Notes: generated by a model not told the origin, from the sequence alone. Counted from the stretch's first letter, positions 1 through 9,577 are shown. The stretch is 64,000 nt of DNA from Alphaproteobacteria bacterium (GCA_030425145.1 JAUHVK010000007.1:104488-168487), one strand, 5' to 3'. Numbers and translations are program-made.

Positions 1-2
1 GG

Positions 3-2474
3 CGTCTCTACGACATCAGCCTCGTCCCTCTGGCTGGCGGCAGCGCCCTTGCCGATCCGTTCTTCAATGGGGTCTATGACAGCGATGGCAATCTGATCGA
101 GAACACCTCCAATGACGACGGCGGCGAGGGCACCAGCAGCGCCCTGCAATTCGTCGCCGATCAAAGCGGCACCTACTACCTGTCGGCCGCTGGTTTTGGC
201 GATGCCACGGGGCAGTACCGGCTTCAGATAGACGACCTCGGCCCATTGGATGACGGTCGTTTTGACATCACCGTTGAGTTTGCTTCGGAAGACGTGCCCA
301 GTTCCTACGAGTCCGCGTTTGAAGACGCCGCTGACCGCTGGGAAGACATCATTACAGGCGACCTGCCCTACGCTTTCGTCGAAGGTTACGGCTACGTCGA
401 TGACATCCTGATCGAAGTCGCAGTCGAAGACATCGAACTGACCTTCGAGGGCGTCAGCCAGACCGTTCTGGCGATCTCGAGTGTCCTTGACCAGCGCGAC
501 GGTGTGTCGGGCACCGACGCTTTGCCGACATATTCCCGCATCGTCATCAATTCCGACGAGGTCGGCACGCTGCTCAACCTCGACGAATTCGTGGCCAACA
601 CCATCGGCCGCGCGCTTGGGTTTGGTGCACTTTGGGAAGAGTTCGGCATTGTCAGTCTTATTGACGGTGTTCCGACCTATACCGGCGCGAACGGGCTGCG
701 CGAAATGTCCGAACTGAGCGACAACCTGAATGGCGTCAACGCGCTCGAAGACGGGGCCACCGGGGGCCTCGCCGCCGAATACTGGAGCGAAGCAGTCTTT
801 GACGAGGAACTGATGACCTCGCGCGTCGAGACCCGTCGTCCCGACGTAGGTCCCGGAAACCCCGGCGTTCCGGACAACCCGATCAGCGCGCTGACCATCG
901 CCGCGATGCAGGACCTCGGCTATACGGTGGACTACGACGAGGCGGATTTCTTCCGCCTCGACCCGGGTGCCCTCTCGCGACATTCCACCGATGGCCCTGC
1001 AACACAGTCCATGTCTATCCTGACCCAAAACACCGCTCAGAAACGTCTCCTGAATGATCTGCCAGACGCGGAAGACATCCCGAACGGTGCGGCCTATATC
1101 TATGTACGGCCTAACGTCCTGTCAGAGGCTCCTGGCACCTTTGCCCTGAATGACGAGAATACAGAGCTTGTCTTCGCCAGCGGCACCAATGTCGTTCTCA
1201 TCGAGGCTGTCACAGGCGAGACTCTCAACATTGAACTCACAGGCACGTTCAACAAGAACGACCCGATCGAGATCTCCCAATTGTCAGGAACGGTCGACTC
1301 GATGGAGGTGCGGTCTCTCGACGGCCAGCTTTTGTTCAGCATCGATTACTCGCAAGAACCAACCACCGTGGCCGAAGTGGCGGCGCAATGGCCGGACTAC
1401 TCGATGGAAGGTGAAAACATCATTGTGGTGGATACCTTGCCCGGTGCTCTGGTGCGCGTGAACCCAAATGGCGGCGGCGAAAACGCCAATCGCATCTTCA
1501 CCGGGGCCAGCGATGATTTCGTCCGCGGCGGCGAGCTTGCCGAGCTGATTAATGGCGGCGCGGACAACGATACGCTCGAAGGCGAAAACGGAAATGACTC
1601 GTTGGTCGGCGAAGGCGGCAATGATCACCTTGAAGGCGGGCGCGGCAATGACCTCGTGAATGGCGGAGCTGGCGTAGACACAGCCATCTACAGCGGTGCG
1701 CAGAGCGCCTACACACTGACACTCAGCGCGGAATCGACCGTCATTCAAGATCGGCGGGGTGATGGCAATGGGCAGGATACTCTGATCGGCATCGAACGTT
1801 TGGACTTCGATACGGACTTCTTTGAAGGCAACCCATTCGACCTCCAACAATTTGCCGGGACTACTGGCTTGTCAGAGACCGACTTCGAGAACTTCATCGA
1901 ACTCTACATCGCATATTTCAACCGTGCACCGGATGCGGTTGGTCTCAACTTCTGGGGCACCGCCTTTGCCAATGGAGTGAGCCTTGAGCAATCAGCCAGC
2001 TTCTTTATCGATCAGCCGGAAACGCGGGAAACCTACCCGTCTGAGCTGAGCAACACGGACGTTGCCACCGCCGTGTACAACAACGTGCTTGGGCGGATTC
2101 CGGATCAGGAAGGGTTTGATTTCTGGGTCAACGCGCTCGACAGCGGCGGCGTCAGCCGGGATCAGTTCATCCTTGCGATCCTTGGTGGTGCCAAGGCAAC
2201 GCCACCGGACGGAGCAAGCCAGGACTTCATCCAGCAACAAGCCGCAGACCGCGCCTATCTCGCCAACAAGACCGATATCGGGGCCTACTACGCCGTGCAC
2301 AAAGGCATGTCCGATATCGACAACGCGTCCGAAGCGATGGCGATCTTTGATGGGTCGCAGGGCAGTATCACAGCCGCCGTCGCCCGCATCGACACGTTCC
2401 ACAATGCGGCGTTGAATGCCAATACGGGCGAATTCCTAATGCCGCTGGTCGGAGTTCTGGACGACCCGTTCTAG
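3..2474 (+). CDS. RTX/DUF4214 exoprotein with inactivated leishmanolysin-like domain (5' partial)
   Basis: The frame is open from the window edge, so the gene starts upstream; a TTG at 246 is internal. The visible 823 residues are, in order: a PPC-like beta domain (nt 3-240), a leishmanolysin-type metalloprotease-like domain (about 250-960), glycine/aspartate-rich RTX calcium-binding repeats with GGxGxD-like units (about 1535-1690) and a DUF4214 domain (about 1880-2200). RTX repeats imply type I secretion and folding in external calcium. The place where this family carries HExxHxxGxG reads NTIGRALGFG (from nt 597), so both histidines and the glutamate are missing. The usual third His before a Trp (HW) is Tyr (nt 780). 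The protein is therefore probably a binding or structural exoprotein, not a protease. Its ORF end faces the convergent ompA-like gene across a terminator. Confidence 0.85.
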   Translation, partial: RLYDISLVPLAGGSALADPFFNGVYDSDGNLIENTSNDDGGEGTSSALQFVADQSGTYYLSAAGFGDATGQYRLQIDDLGPLDDGRFDITVEFASEDVPSSYESAFEDAADRWEDIITGDLPYAFVEGYGYVDDILIEVAVEDIELTFEGVSQTVLAISSVLDQRDGVSGTDALPTYSRIVINSDEVGTLLNLDEFVANTIGRALGFGALWEEFGIVSLIDGVPTYTGANGLREMSELSDNLNGVNALEDGATGGLAAEYWSEAVFDEELMTSRVETRRPDVGPGNPGVPDNPISALTIAAMQDLGYTVDYDEADFFRLDPGALSRHSTDGPATQSMSILTQNTAQKRLLNDLPDAEDIPNGAAYIYVRPNVLSEAPGTFALNDENTELVFASGTNVVLIEAVTGETLNIELTGTFNKNDPIEISQLSGTVDSMEVRSLDGQLLFSIDYSQEPTTVAEVAAQWPDYSMEGENIIVVDTLPGALVRVNPNGGGENANRIFTGASDDFVRGGELAELINGGADNDTLEGENGNDSLVGEGGNDHLEGGRGNDLVNGGAGVDTAIYSGAQSAYTLTLSAESTVIQDRRGDGNGQDTLIGIERLDFDTDFFEGNPFDLQQFAGTTGLSETDFENFIELYIAYFNRAPDAVGLNFWGTAFANGVSLEQSASFFIDQPETRETYPSELSNTDVATAVYNNVLGRIPDQEGFDFWVNALDSGGVSRDQFILAILGGAKATPPDGASQDFIQQQAADRAYLANKTDIGAYYAVHKGMSDIDNASEAMAIFDGSQGSITAAVARIDTFHNAALNANTGEFLMPLVGVLDDPF

Positions 2475-2498
2475 GCGCGTCGCACGACGACGACGCAT

Positions 2499-2529
2499 AA
2501 AAAAAGGGCGCCTTTCAAAGGTGCCCTTT
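2499..2529 (-). terminator. Rho-independent terminator between convergent genes
   Basis: AAAGGGCGCC pairs with GGTGCCCTTT (one G-T pair) around a short loop. The run of seven A on the plus strand gives a T-tract when read on the minus strand, so it terminates the ompA-like gene best. It may also slow plus-strand transcription from the exoprotein gene. Confidence 0.75.
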
Positions 2530-2556
2530 CGCATTAGTAAGTCTGATTGGAACCGT

Positions 2557-3618
2557 TTATTCGACCAGCGCGGTGAATTCGATCCGACGGTTCCGCGCCC
2601 GGTTTTCCGGCGTGTCATTGTCCACGATGGGGCGCGCCTCGCCATAGCCCACAGCCGTCAGCCGGTCGCGCGGGATACCCTTGTCGGTAAGCCATCCCAC
2701 AACCGAAGCCGCGCGGCGTTCGCTGATGATCTGGTTCTGCTGATCGCTGCCAACGGAATCCGTATGACCTGCGATTTCCAACCGGAACGTCGGGCAGCGA
2801 TTCACGATGTCATAGAGGTTTTCCAAAAGCGGCAAGCTCTTGTCATCCAGACGCGTGCTCCCCGAGGCAAAGAAGATGTTGCCGGTCTTCGACAGGATCT
2901 CGAAACGGCCAAGGCAGGCCTCTTCGGTCATGTTGCCCTTGTCCTCAAGCGCCACCGCCGCAGGGGTGAGCACCGCTTCCGGCAGGTCCGGGGGCGTTCC
3001 AGCCTGCGCGCGATCGAACACAAAGTTGAAGCTCACGACCCCGATCGGCGTAATGTCCACATTGGCCGCTTCTTCAAGCTTGCGACGTCCCTCTTCCAGA
3101 TCAAGTTCTTCCAGAGTGAACGCGAGGGGCGTAATCGACGAAACCACCACACGATCATTATCGATCAGGGTAACCGCGACATCGGTACTCCGTTCCACCG
3201 TCACACCACGCAGCGTGAGGGCATAATCCAGCTGAATTTCCTTACGACGGGTCAGGTGCAAATCCGTCAGCAAGTCAGGCGAAAGCTGTGTGGTGATCAC
3301 CGCTTCGGGAAAGCGGAAGGTTTCAAAGAACAGGAACCGCATCCGCACGTTTCGAAGATCGACCTTGGTATCCACCGAGTCCAACAGCACCCTGACCTGT
3401 GCCTGACCGTCTTCAGTGATCAGCCCCGAAAGCGTTGCAAAGGAGCTTGATTCCGCGACTTTTGCCTTCTTGACCGACAAAAACCTCAATTCGGACGCGT
3501 CACCATCCAAATTCCAGCCATACTCAAAGGGATCGGCACTTTGGGCAGACGCCATTCCAAAGGGAAGGACAATCACCAAGGCAATGGCAAAGATGAAACG
3601 ATGTAGCATGTTTCTCAT
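2557..3618 (-). CDS. OmpA-family outer membrane/periplasmic protein with YceI-like N-terminal domain
   Basis: 353 residues from ATG 3618, which is preceded by GAGGT at SD distance; longer upstream starts would read through the intergenic region. A Sec signal peptide (residues 1-25, ending ASAQ) is followed by a beta-rich YceI-like region (about 30-190). A C-terminal OmpA peptidoglycan-binding domain (about 230-350) has GHTDSVG, SERRAASV and NRRIEF. Known members bind diaminopimelate-containing peptidoglycan through the conserved Asp and Arg of this domain. The likely role is linking envelope and wall; the YceI-like part may bind a lipid or hydrophobic ligand. It is transcribed divergently from the caspase-like gene and ends at its own terminator. 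Confidence 0.85.
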   Translation of the reverse strand: MRNMLHRFIFAIALVIVLPFGMASAQSADPFEYGWNLDGDASELRFLSVKKAKVAESSSFATLSGLITEDGQAQVRVLLDSVDTKVDLRNVRMRFLFFETFRFPEAVITTQLSPDLLTDLHLTRRKEIQLDYALTLRGVTVERSTDVAVTLIDNDRVVVSSITPLAFTLEELDLEEGRRKLEEAANVDITPIGVVSFNFVFDRAQAGTPPDLPEAVLTPAAVALEDKGNMTEEACLGRFEILSKTGNIFFASGSTRLDDKSLPLLENLYDIVNRCPTFRLEIAGHTDSVGSDQQNQIISERRAASVVGWLTDKGIPRDRLTAVGYGEARPIVDNDTPENRARNRRIEFTALVE

Positions 3619-3787
3619 AATGACCTCGCAGATGTATTTCGCGAACAAGTGAAGGCAAACAAGTATTGTAATAACTAAAGTTAGCACAGTGCTTGCATGG
3701 TTGACTAGGACACGCGATACAATGTGGACATTGATGAAGTTTACAGAATTTTTCAAGTGTACCAACCGCCTACGGCAGGAGGAACCT

Positions 3788-5299
3788 TTGACCGACTGGC
3801 TGCAAAGACGTTTGAAATCTCTAGTTGCGCACACACTTGTAGCTGCGGTGACGCTAGCAAGTGCGCTACCGGCATCAGCCGGACAACGCATCGCCTTGAT
3901 CATCGGAAACTCGTCTTACGAAACGGTATCCGCGCTCGACAATCCAACGCGCGATGCCGAACTGATCGCCTCCACGCTGGAACAGATCGACTTTCAGGTA
4001 ACCCTGTTGATCGACGCCACCCAGATCGAAATGAAGCAGGCCCTGTCCGATTTCGGACGCAACCTGCGCAATGGCGGAGCGGACACGACGGGCCTGTTCT
4101 ACTACGCAGGGCACGGCGTCCAAAGCTTTGGGAACAACTACCTCCTTCCCGTGGATGTCTCGCTCAACGATGCGGCTGACCTCGACTTGGAAGGTGTCGA
4201 AGCGCAATCGGTCCTCCGCCAGATGGCCTCGGCGCGCAACCGGACCAACTTTGTCATCCTTGATGCCTGCCGCAACAACCCATTCGAAGACATGGCCGAA
4301 TTCGACTCTCCCGGTCTCGCAGAGATGAAAGCGCCGACGGGCACTTTTTTGTCCTATGCGACATCCCCGGGTGCCGTCGCTCTGGACGGGCTTGGGCAAA
4401 ACAGCCCGTTCACCACCGCGTTGGCCCGCGAGATGGTGAAACCCGGTGTCGCTGTGGAACAGATGTTCAAGAAGGTGCGCGTCTCCGTTCTGGAAGAGAC
4501 CAATGGTCTGCAAACCCCGTGGGACACCTCGTCGCTCACCAACAACTTCACCTTTGTTGATGCCCCGGTCGAAGCCCCCGAGGACTTGGCTGCCCGGTCG
4601 CTTTGGGAGTCCGTTCAGGCGACCAAAGACCCCGTTCAGATCATGCTGTTCCTGCGCGGCTACCCCGATAGCGCCTATGCTGACGACGCCCGCGCCCTTC
4701 TGGCCGAGGCAATCGAATCCGAGCTGACCAACGATACCGCAGTTGCGCAACGTCCAGCCCCGGCTGAACCACCCGCAGACGAGCAATCCATGTTCGAAGC
4801 AGTTCAGGCCAACCCGACCGTCGAAGGCTACCGCGAATACCTCAATGCCTTCCCGAACGGTACGTTCTCGGAATTTGCAAAAGGCGAAATCGTAGCGCTC
4901 GAGGCGCAAGCCAGCGTCGATCCAATCGGCGAAGGCGTGAGCCCGGAGCCCGAAGAAACCGAGTTGGCTTTGGCTGAAGTAGAACAGGAACGCTCGACCG
5001 TTCCGAACGTCGTGAAGTTCGACCTGCCTCTCATCGCACCCGGATCGGTGATTGACGGGATCATTCTGTCGGAAATCACCAATATATCGCCCTTGTTTCC
5101 GCCGGTCGAAGGGTTGCCGGACGAGTATTGGAAAGGCCAGAGCTGTTCGAACTGCCATGAGTGGAACAAGGAACGGCTCTGCGATCAAGCCAATGTCTAC
5201 CTGACCCTCAGCGGCCAGAAATCTCTGGAGAAACCGCACCCGTTTGGTGGCATTCTAAAGCGGAACCTGAGGCAATGGGCTGTCGGCGGCTGCGAATAA
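3788..5299 (+). CDS. Periplasmic caspase-like (peptidase C14) protein with C-terminal CxxCH
   Basis: The best start is TTG 3788, because AGGAGG ends five bases before it and the product then begins with a textbook signal peptide: QRRLK, a hydrophobic core, then cleavage after ASA. Upstream in-frame GTG/ATG codons have no SD. The mature 503-residue precursor carries a caspase/metacaspase fold with catalytic His109 (YYAGHG) and Cys161 (DACRNNPF). A middle Pro/Glu-rich region (about 260-400) contains short Sel1/TPR-like segments with the sense xFLxGYPDSxYADDA. The last 60 residues hold CSNCH (Cys453, Cys456, His457), a haem-c attachment motif, plus two more Cys. The substrate is unknown. Exported caspase homologues with this tail could respond to redox state or haem; that is inference. 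Confidence 0.82.
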   Translation: MTDWLQRRLKSLVAHTLVAAVTLASALPASAGQRIALIIGNSSYETVSALDNPTRDAELIASTLEQIDFQVTLLIDATQIEMKQALSDFGRNLRNGGADTTGLFYYAGHGVQSFGNNYLLPVDVSLNDAADLDLEGVEAQSVLRQMASARNRTNFVILDACRNNPFEDMAEFDSPGLAEMKAPTGTFLSYATSPGAVALDGLGQNSPFTTALAREMVKPGVAVEQMFKKVRVSVLEETNGLQTPWDTSSLTNNFTFVDAPVEAPEDLAARSLWESVQATKDPVQIMLFLRGYPDSAYADDARALLAEAIESELTNDTAVAQRPAPAEPPADEQSMFEAVQANPTVEGYREYLNAFPNGTFSEFAKGEIVALEAQASVDPIGEGVSPEPEETELALAEVEQERSTVPNVVKFDLPLIAPGSVIDGIILSEITNISPLFPPVEGLPDEYWKGQSCSNCHEWNKERLCDQANVYLTLSGQKSLEKPHPFGGILKRNLRQWAVGGCE

Positions 5300-5311
5300 T
5301 CAGCCGCCACC

Positions 5312-6091
5312 TCAGGTCTGAACCAACGTCTCCATCCGCTTCGCGGCTTGCTGGACCTGTGGCACCATCTTGATGAGAGTTGCCAGATCATAGCGCTGCC
5401 GCGGCGCATGAATGGACAATGTGGTCAGCAATCGGCCCTCGGTGTCCCGAATTGGCGCGGCGACGGCGACCATCTCATCCATGAACTCCTCGTTGTCCGT
5501 GGAAAACCCGCGCGACCGCGTAAGCGACAACTCTTCCATGAGACTGTCCAGATCAGTGATGGACTTCTCGGTCGATGGCTCAAGGTCGAGCCATGACATC
5601 ACCCGCTTTAGCTTATCCACGCGCAGCGAAGACAGGTACATCTTCCCGCTGGCGGTGCAGTGGAATGGCACCTGCGTGCCGACTGGCAACTGGATACGCA
5701 AAGGCCAATGGGTTTCCACCCGGTCGAGATATACCATGCCGTACCGCCCCGGAGCCGCAAGGTTGCAGGTCTCACCCACCTCGCTGGCCAGAGCTTGCAT
5801 GATCAAAAGCCGCTCTGTCCGCAGACGTTGCGACGAAAGCGTGTTGCCCGCCAGCTTGCGCATACGTCGACCGGGCCCATAGGACCGCCCGTCGATATGG
5901 CGTTGAAGAAAGCCTTCTTCCTCGGCAGTCGTCAGAAGCCTGTGAATGGTCGGCTTGGGCAGGCCCAACGCCTCTGCCAATGCGGCGGGGGCAACTGGCG
6001 CCCCTGCCCGTGCGACTTCCTCCAGGATCAGAAGAAGCCGCAGATTTGTCGGTATCTGCTCTTTCGTGTCAGAGGCAGAAGCGTCGGCCAT
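5312..6091 (-). CDS. IclR-family transcriptional regulator
   Basis: 259 residues. The N-terminal winged helix-turn-helix (about 15-75) includes LGLPKPTIHRLL, the classic IclR recognition helix. The C-terminal effector-binding domain (about 90-255) includes GMVYLDRVE, FHCTASGKMYLS and VAAPIRD. It is the last gene of the minus-strand TRAP operon, nine bases after dctM, so it probably senses the transported substrate or a metabolite of it. The divergent dctP/GMC control region carries an inverted repeat that could be its operator. Confidence 0.9.
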   Translation of the reverse strand: MADASASDTKEQIPTNLRLLLILEEVARAGAPVAPAALAEALGLPKPTIHRLLTTAEEEGFLQRHIDGRSYGPGRRMRKLAGNTLSSQRLRTERLLIMQALASEVGETCNLAAPGRYGMVYLDRVETHWPLRIQLPVGTQVPFHCTASGKMYLSSLRVDKLKRVMSWLDLEPSTEKSITDLDSLMEELSLTRSRGFSTDNEEFMDEMVAVAAPIRDTEGRLLTTLSIHAPRQRYDLATLIKMVPQVQQAAKRMETLVQT

Positions 6092-6100
6092 GCATCAGTC

Positions 6101-7459
6101 TCACCTATTGGGCAACAGTGACAACGCCAATTCAGGCGTCAGGGCCACAAGCACCCACACACTGATCAAAGCGACCAGATACGGCACCGTGTACTTGAGC
6201 AGCCGGAAATACGGAACACCCGTCACACCCGATGCGACGTAAAGGTTCAAGCCGTAAGGCGGCGTAATGAACCCGATGGAGGCCCCAACCAGGAAGATCA
6301 CCGAGAAATGGATCGGATCGACCCCGACACTTGCAGCAATCGGCGCAAGAATGGGCGCAAGGATGATCGTCACCGGCAGCGACTCCAGAACCATGCCTGA
6401 CACGAAGACGATGATCATCGCGGTGAAAAGCACGGCGTAGTAGCCGCCCATTGCCGTCACGAAATCGCCGATCACTTGCTGTGCCCCCAAGAGCGAGAGG
6501 ATCTGCTGCATTACAACCGAAATCGCGATCAGCGGTGCAAGGATGCCGGTGATCTCGGCCGACCGCATGGTGATGCCGGGGATCTGCGCGAGCGTGAAGC
6601 CTTCGACGACCAGCATCTCGGCATAGCTCTTTTCTTCCCACGTCTTGTTCGGATCCTGACGCATCACGCGGCTCAAGACCCATGACACAAGCCCCGCGAT
6701 GATACAGAAGCCCACTGTAACGCCCGCCGCTTCCGTAGGGGAAAACTTGCCAGTGTAAATGCCCCACAGCACCAGCCCGATGGCGAAGAACCCAAGCCAT
6801 GCCCCGAATGCCGTCTTCAGCACACGGTTCAGTTGCAGCGGGATCAGGTAGCCCCAACCGTTCATCCGGCAGATGATCCAGCACGCGACCTGCATACCGA
6901 CCACCATCAGCGCACCTGGCACAATCCCCGCCACGAAGAGGTCGGAAATCGGCAGGTTCATGAGGAAGCCGTAAACGATGAAAATGATCGAGGGCGGAAT
7001 GATGATCCCCACCGTGCCACCAGCAGCAGCCGTCGCGGCGCTGAAGCGTTCGTCATACCCGCCTTTGACCATCTCGGGGTGCAACATCGACCCGATGGTC
7101 GCCGTGGTGGCCGAGTTCGACCCCGAGATCGCTGCGAAGAGCCCGCAAGCCCCAAGCGATGCCATCGCCAGACCACCTCGCAGCCAGCCAAGGCAAGCGT
7201 AAGCAAAGTCCGACAATCGCCGGGCAATGCCGGACTTGTTGATCAGGTCACCCGTCAGAATGAACAGCGGCATCGCCAACAGGGCAAAGCCCTTGTTGAA
7301 CACGTTGAGCAATTCCGCCCCCATGTTGTCGAGCGTCAGCCCAAGCACAAAGGAACAGCCGATCACCCAATAGGCGATGACCAGAAGCACAGGCACGCCC
7401 AGCATGAACAGAAATGTCACCCCGACCGAGATCAGCGTGATGATGGTCCCGTCGGTCAT
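6101..7459 (-). CDS. dctM: TRAP transporter large permease (DctM type)
   Basis: 452 residues with about 12 hydrophobic segments. It carries DctM landmarks: GDLINKSGIARRL near residue 66, SGSNSATTATIGSMLHPEM near 113 and the GFITPPYGLNLYV signature near the C-terminus. It forms the ion-coupled channel of a tripartite transporter with DctQ and the periplasmic DctP. The ATG shares its A with the TAA stop of dctQ (TAATG), so translation is coupled. A C4-dicarboxylate or other organic acid is typical for the family; the true substrate cannot be read from the sequence. Confidence 0.92.
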   Translation of the reverse strand: MTDGTIITLISVGVTFLFMLGVPVLLVIAYWVIGCSFVLGLTLDNMGAELLNVFNKGFALLAMPLFILTGDLINKSGIARRLSDFAYACLGWLRGGLAMASLGACGLFAAISGSNSATTATIGSMLHPEMVKGGYDERFSAATAAAGGTVGIIIPPSIIFIVYGFLMNLPISDLFVAGIVPGALMVVGMQVACWIICRMNGWGYLIPLQLNRVLKTAFGAWLGFFAIGLVLWGIYTGKFSPTEAAGVTVGFCIIAGLVSWVLSRVMRQDPNKTWEEKSYAEMLVVEGFTLAQIPGITMRSAEITGILAPLIAISVVMQQILSLLGAQQVIGDFVTAMGGYYAVLFTAMIIVFVSGMVLESLPVTIILAPILAPIAASVGVDPIHFSVIFLVGASIGFITPPYGLNLYVASGVTGVPYFRLLKYTVPYLVALISVWVLVALTPELALSLLPNR

Positions 7460-8127
7460 TACGCGTCCCCCCCGATCACAGATTGCTGGATCAGCGGCTC
7501 ACCGCTCCGGAAATTCTTCATATCGTCCTGAATGTTCTCAACCGTCCGCGCCGCCATCAGTGTCCCGGCAAGCGGCGCGCCCAGAAGGAACCACCACTGC
7601 ATGGTGTTGTCGGTTCCCAGCACGATCTGGAAGTTCGACGCTGACAGGGCAACGACGCGCATCGTCGTCACAAGGAAGATCAGCGCAAAGCCGAACCACA
7701 GAAAGAAGTCGAGCCAGAGGCAAAGCATTTGCCCACCGCGCGACATTCGGCTGCGGAACTCGGAAAAGCTCAGATGGGTGCGGACACGGATATTATAGGC
7801 CGCCCCGAACCAAGCCATCACCATGAACAGGAATGGCGGAATGGTCGTGGACCACGGCTGCTGATTGGAAAAGATGAAACGGTCGATCACCCCCCAGAAG
7901 ATGATCCCGGCTGTTCCAAGGTAACAGACGATCATCACCGTACGTTCGAAATAGCGCTCGATCACAGGAACATGATGGTACACCCACGCGAGAGCCAATC
8001 CCGCCAAGATCAGAAAGACCGCCCCAAAAACGTAGACTGAATTTGGCGACAGTGCCTGCCGGATTGTCCAGGAATCCTGACTGGCAAACGCGCTCATCAG
8101 CGCGCTGAAATCGGACCAGAGCTCCAT
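7459..8127 (-). CDS. dctQ: TRAP transporter small permease (DctQ type)
   Basis: 222 residues with four predicted membrane helices, as usual for DctQ, although longer than the common 160-180 because of an N-terminal extension. The start at 8127 is preferred: GGAGG lies nine bases upstream, while the earlier ATG at 8136 abuts it directly. The stop overlaps the dctM start. It is the membrane partner of DctM. Confidence 0.88.
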   Translation of the reverse strand: MELWSDFSALMSAFASQDSWTIRQALSPNSVYVFGAVFLILAGLALAWVYHHVPVIERYFERTVMIVCYLGTAGIIFWGVIDRFIFSNQQPWSTTIPPFLFMVMAWFGAAYNIRVRTHLSFSEFRSRMSRGGQMLCLWLDFFLWFGFALIFLVTTMRVVALSASNFQIVLGTDNTMQWWFLLGAPLAGTLMAARTVENIQDDMKNFRSGEPLIQQSVIGGDA

Positions 8128-8191
8128 CTGTTCCATCCTCCCATATGAAGACCGTGCCGGATTGATCCGGTCTATGTGTCTTTAGGTGAAA

Positions 8192-8213
8192 CAGCCCCGT
8201 CTAAGCGGGGCTG
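8192..8213 (-). terminator. Intercistronic stem-loop after dctP
   Basis: CAGCCCCG and CGGGGCTG form a perfect 8-bp stem around a 6-base loop, followed on the minus strand by only three T. It lies between dctP and dctQ. Such hairpins commonly stabilise the upstream binding-protein message or partly terminate transcription, giving an excess of binding protein over permease. Confidence 0.6.
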
Positions 8214-8238
8214 CCTCCAATGCCATGCAAAATGGGGA

Positions 8239-9468
8239 TCAGCCCTTCCACCAGCGACGCGGCTCGACGTTCTCAGCCAACGTGTGCGGGTTGTTGCGAA
8301 CTTCGTTGTAGATGTCCTGGTAGGTGTCGATGCCACCGGCCCAGCCGTTGATCCGCTCGCGCCACTGCTCCCACAGTTGCGGCTGGAACTCGGGCGAACA
8401 CATCTCTTCGGCCTTGCGCACTTCGGCATCCGACAGCTTGGCCACGCGAACGTCGTTCTCCGCAAAGATCGTGCCCGGCATGGGCGGATCGGTAAAGCCG
8501 ACCGTGTTGACCAGCGCCGCTTCGTTCGCCGCCTGCACATGCACCTGCGTCAGGTAGGACGCTTCCATTACCGCATCCTGCAACTCGCCGGACAGACCGT
8601 CGAAAGTCTCGGACCGCATCGCCGTGTGCTCGGTGCCGCAGAAGAACCGCAGATCCACACACTGGCTGACCACCGGCGACATGTTCGCATAGGCCACAGC
8701 CGACGCCCATGTTTCGGCACCGTCGATCAGGCCCTGCTTCAGACCGTCGAGCGTTTCCTCCCACGCCACCGGAACCGGGTTCAGGTTCAGCGCTTCCATC
8801 GCAATCCGACCAAGCTGCGTGCCCGTCACTCGGTTCTTGGTGCCCATGATGTCTTCGATCTTGGTCACCGTCGGCTTGTCGGCAAAGCTCATGCCCATCT
8901 GGATGCCGCGCAGTTCGGCATGGGTGAAGAGGAACTTCAGACCATGACGCTTTTCGAACGGATCGCGCAGAATGCGCTGCGATTCCGGTGAGTACATGAA
9001 GTAGTACTGGTCCGCGCGGCTGCGGAACATGTACGCATAATCCAGCACGTTCAGATAGGGTGCGCCACCGGCCGAGTTCTGCGTCGAGGCCGCGTAGATG
9101 TCGATGATGCCCTGCTGCGCTTTCTCAACGCAGGACAGCTGACCGCAAATCTGGTTGTTGCCGATAAATTCGATGCGGATCTCGCCATCGGTACGCTCTT
9201 CAAGATCGCGTGCAAACTCTAGGCATCCCGCCCGCTCGATCAGAAGGTTTTGCGGATTGAAACCCGCCGCGCCGAATTTCAGCGTATGCTTCGCCTCTTT
9301 GGCAAAGCGTTTATTATAGGTTGATTCCGCCGCTTTCGCCAGATTGGCCGCAGTCATCACACCACCGAATGTTCCCGCTGCCAATAGCGTCGAGCTCATC
9401 CCGTAAGTCCCTGCGATTCTAAAGAAATCTCGACGCGAGACTCCCTTTATTCGATCTCCTATCTTCAT
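8239..9468 (-). CDS. dctP: TRAP transporter periplasmic solute-binding protein (DctP type)
   Basis: 409 residues from ATG 9468, preceded by GGGAGGAAAGGCA. A Tat signal peptide (GVSRRDFFRIAG, then a hydrophobic stretch ending in LAKAAES) suggests export in folded form. The body has the DctP fold, including FNPQNLLIERA, QGIIDIYAASTQNSAGG, the KNRVTGTQLGRIAMEALN segment and GLKQGLIDGAETW near residue 245, with Arg residues positioned for a carboxylate. It is the first gene of the operon dctP-dctQ-dctM-iclR. The divergent neighbour is a GMC oxidoreductase that may act on the imported compound. Confidence 0.9.
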   Translation of the reverse strand: MKIGDRIKGVSRRDFFRIAGTYGMSSTLLAAGTFGGVMTAANLAKAAESTYNKRFAKEAKHTLKFGAAGFNPQNLLIERAGCLEFARDLEERTDGEIRIEFIGNNQICGQLSCVEKAQQGIIDIYAASTQNSAGGAPYLNVLDYAYMFRSRADQYYFMYSPESQRILRDPFEKRHGLKFLFTHAELRGIQMGMSFADKPTVTKIEDIMGTKNRVTGTQLGRIAMEALNLNPVPVAWEETLDGLKQGLIDGAETWASAVAYANMSPVVSQCVDLRFFCGTEHTAMRSETFDGLSGELQDAVMEASYLTQVHVQAANEAALVNTVGFTDPPMPGTIFAENDVRVAKLSDAEVRKAEEMCSPEFQPQLWEQWRERINGWAGGIDTYQDIYNEVRNNPHTLAENVEPRRWWKG

Positions 9469-9521
9469 TGCCTTTCCTCCCGTTTTAGCAATTATTGAGA
9501 CAGATCTTTTCAAAAAAGACT

Positions 9522-9540
9522 AGATCGGCTTTTGCGATCT
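9522..9540. promoter_or_regulatory. Candidate operator in divergent dctP/GMC region
   Basis: AGATCG and CGATCT form a perfect 6-bp inverted repeat with a 7-base spacer in the 109-bp divergent intergenic region. Position and symmetry suit an IclR-type regulator such as the one at the end of the dctP operon. There is no second copy to support it. Confidence 0.35.
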
Positions 9541-9577
9541 GCATAGAGTTTTTTGCATCAGGTGGAGGAAAAGGTCC

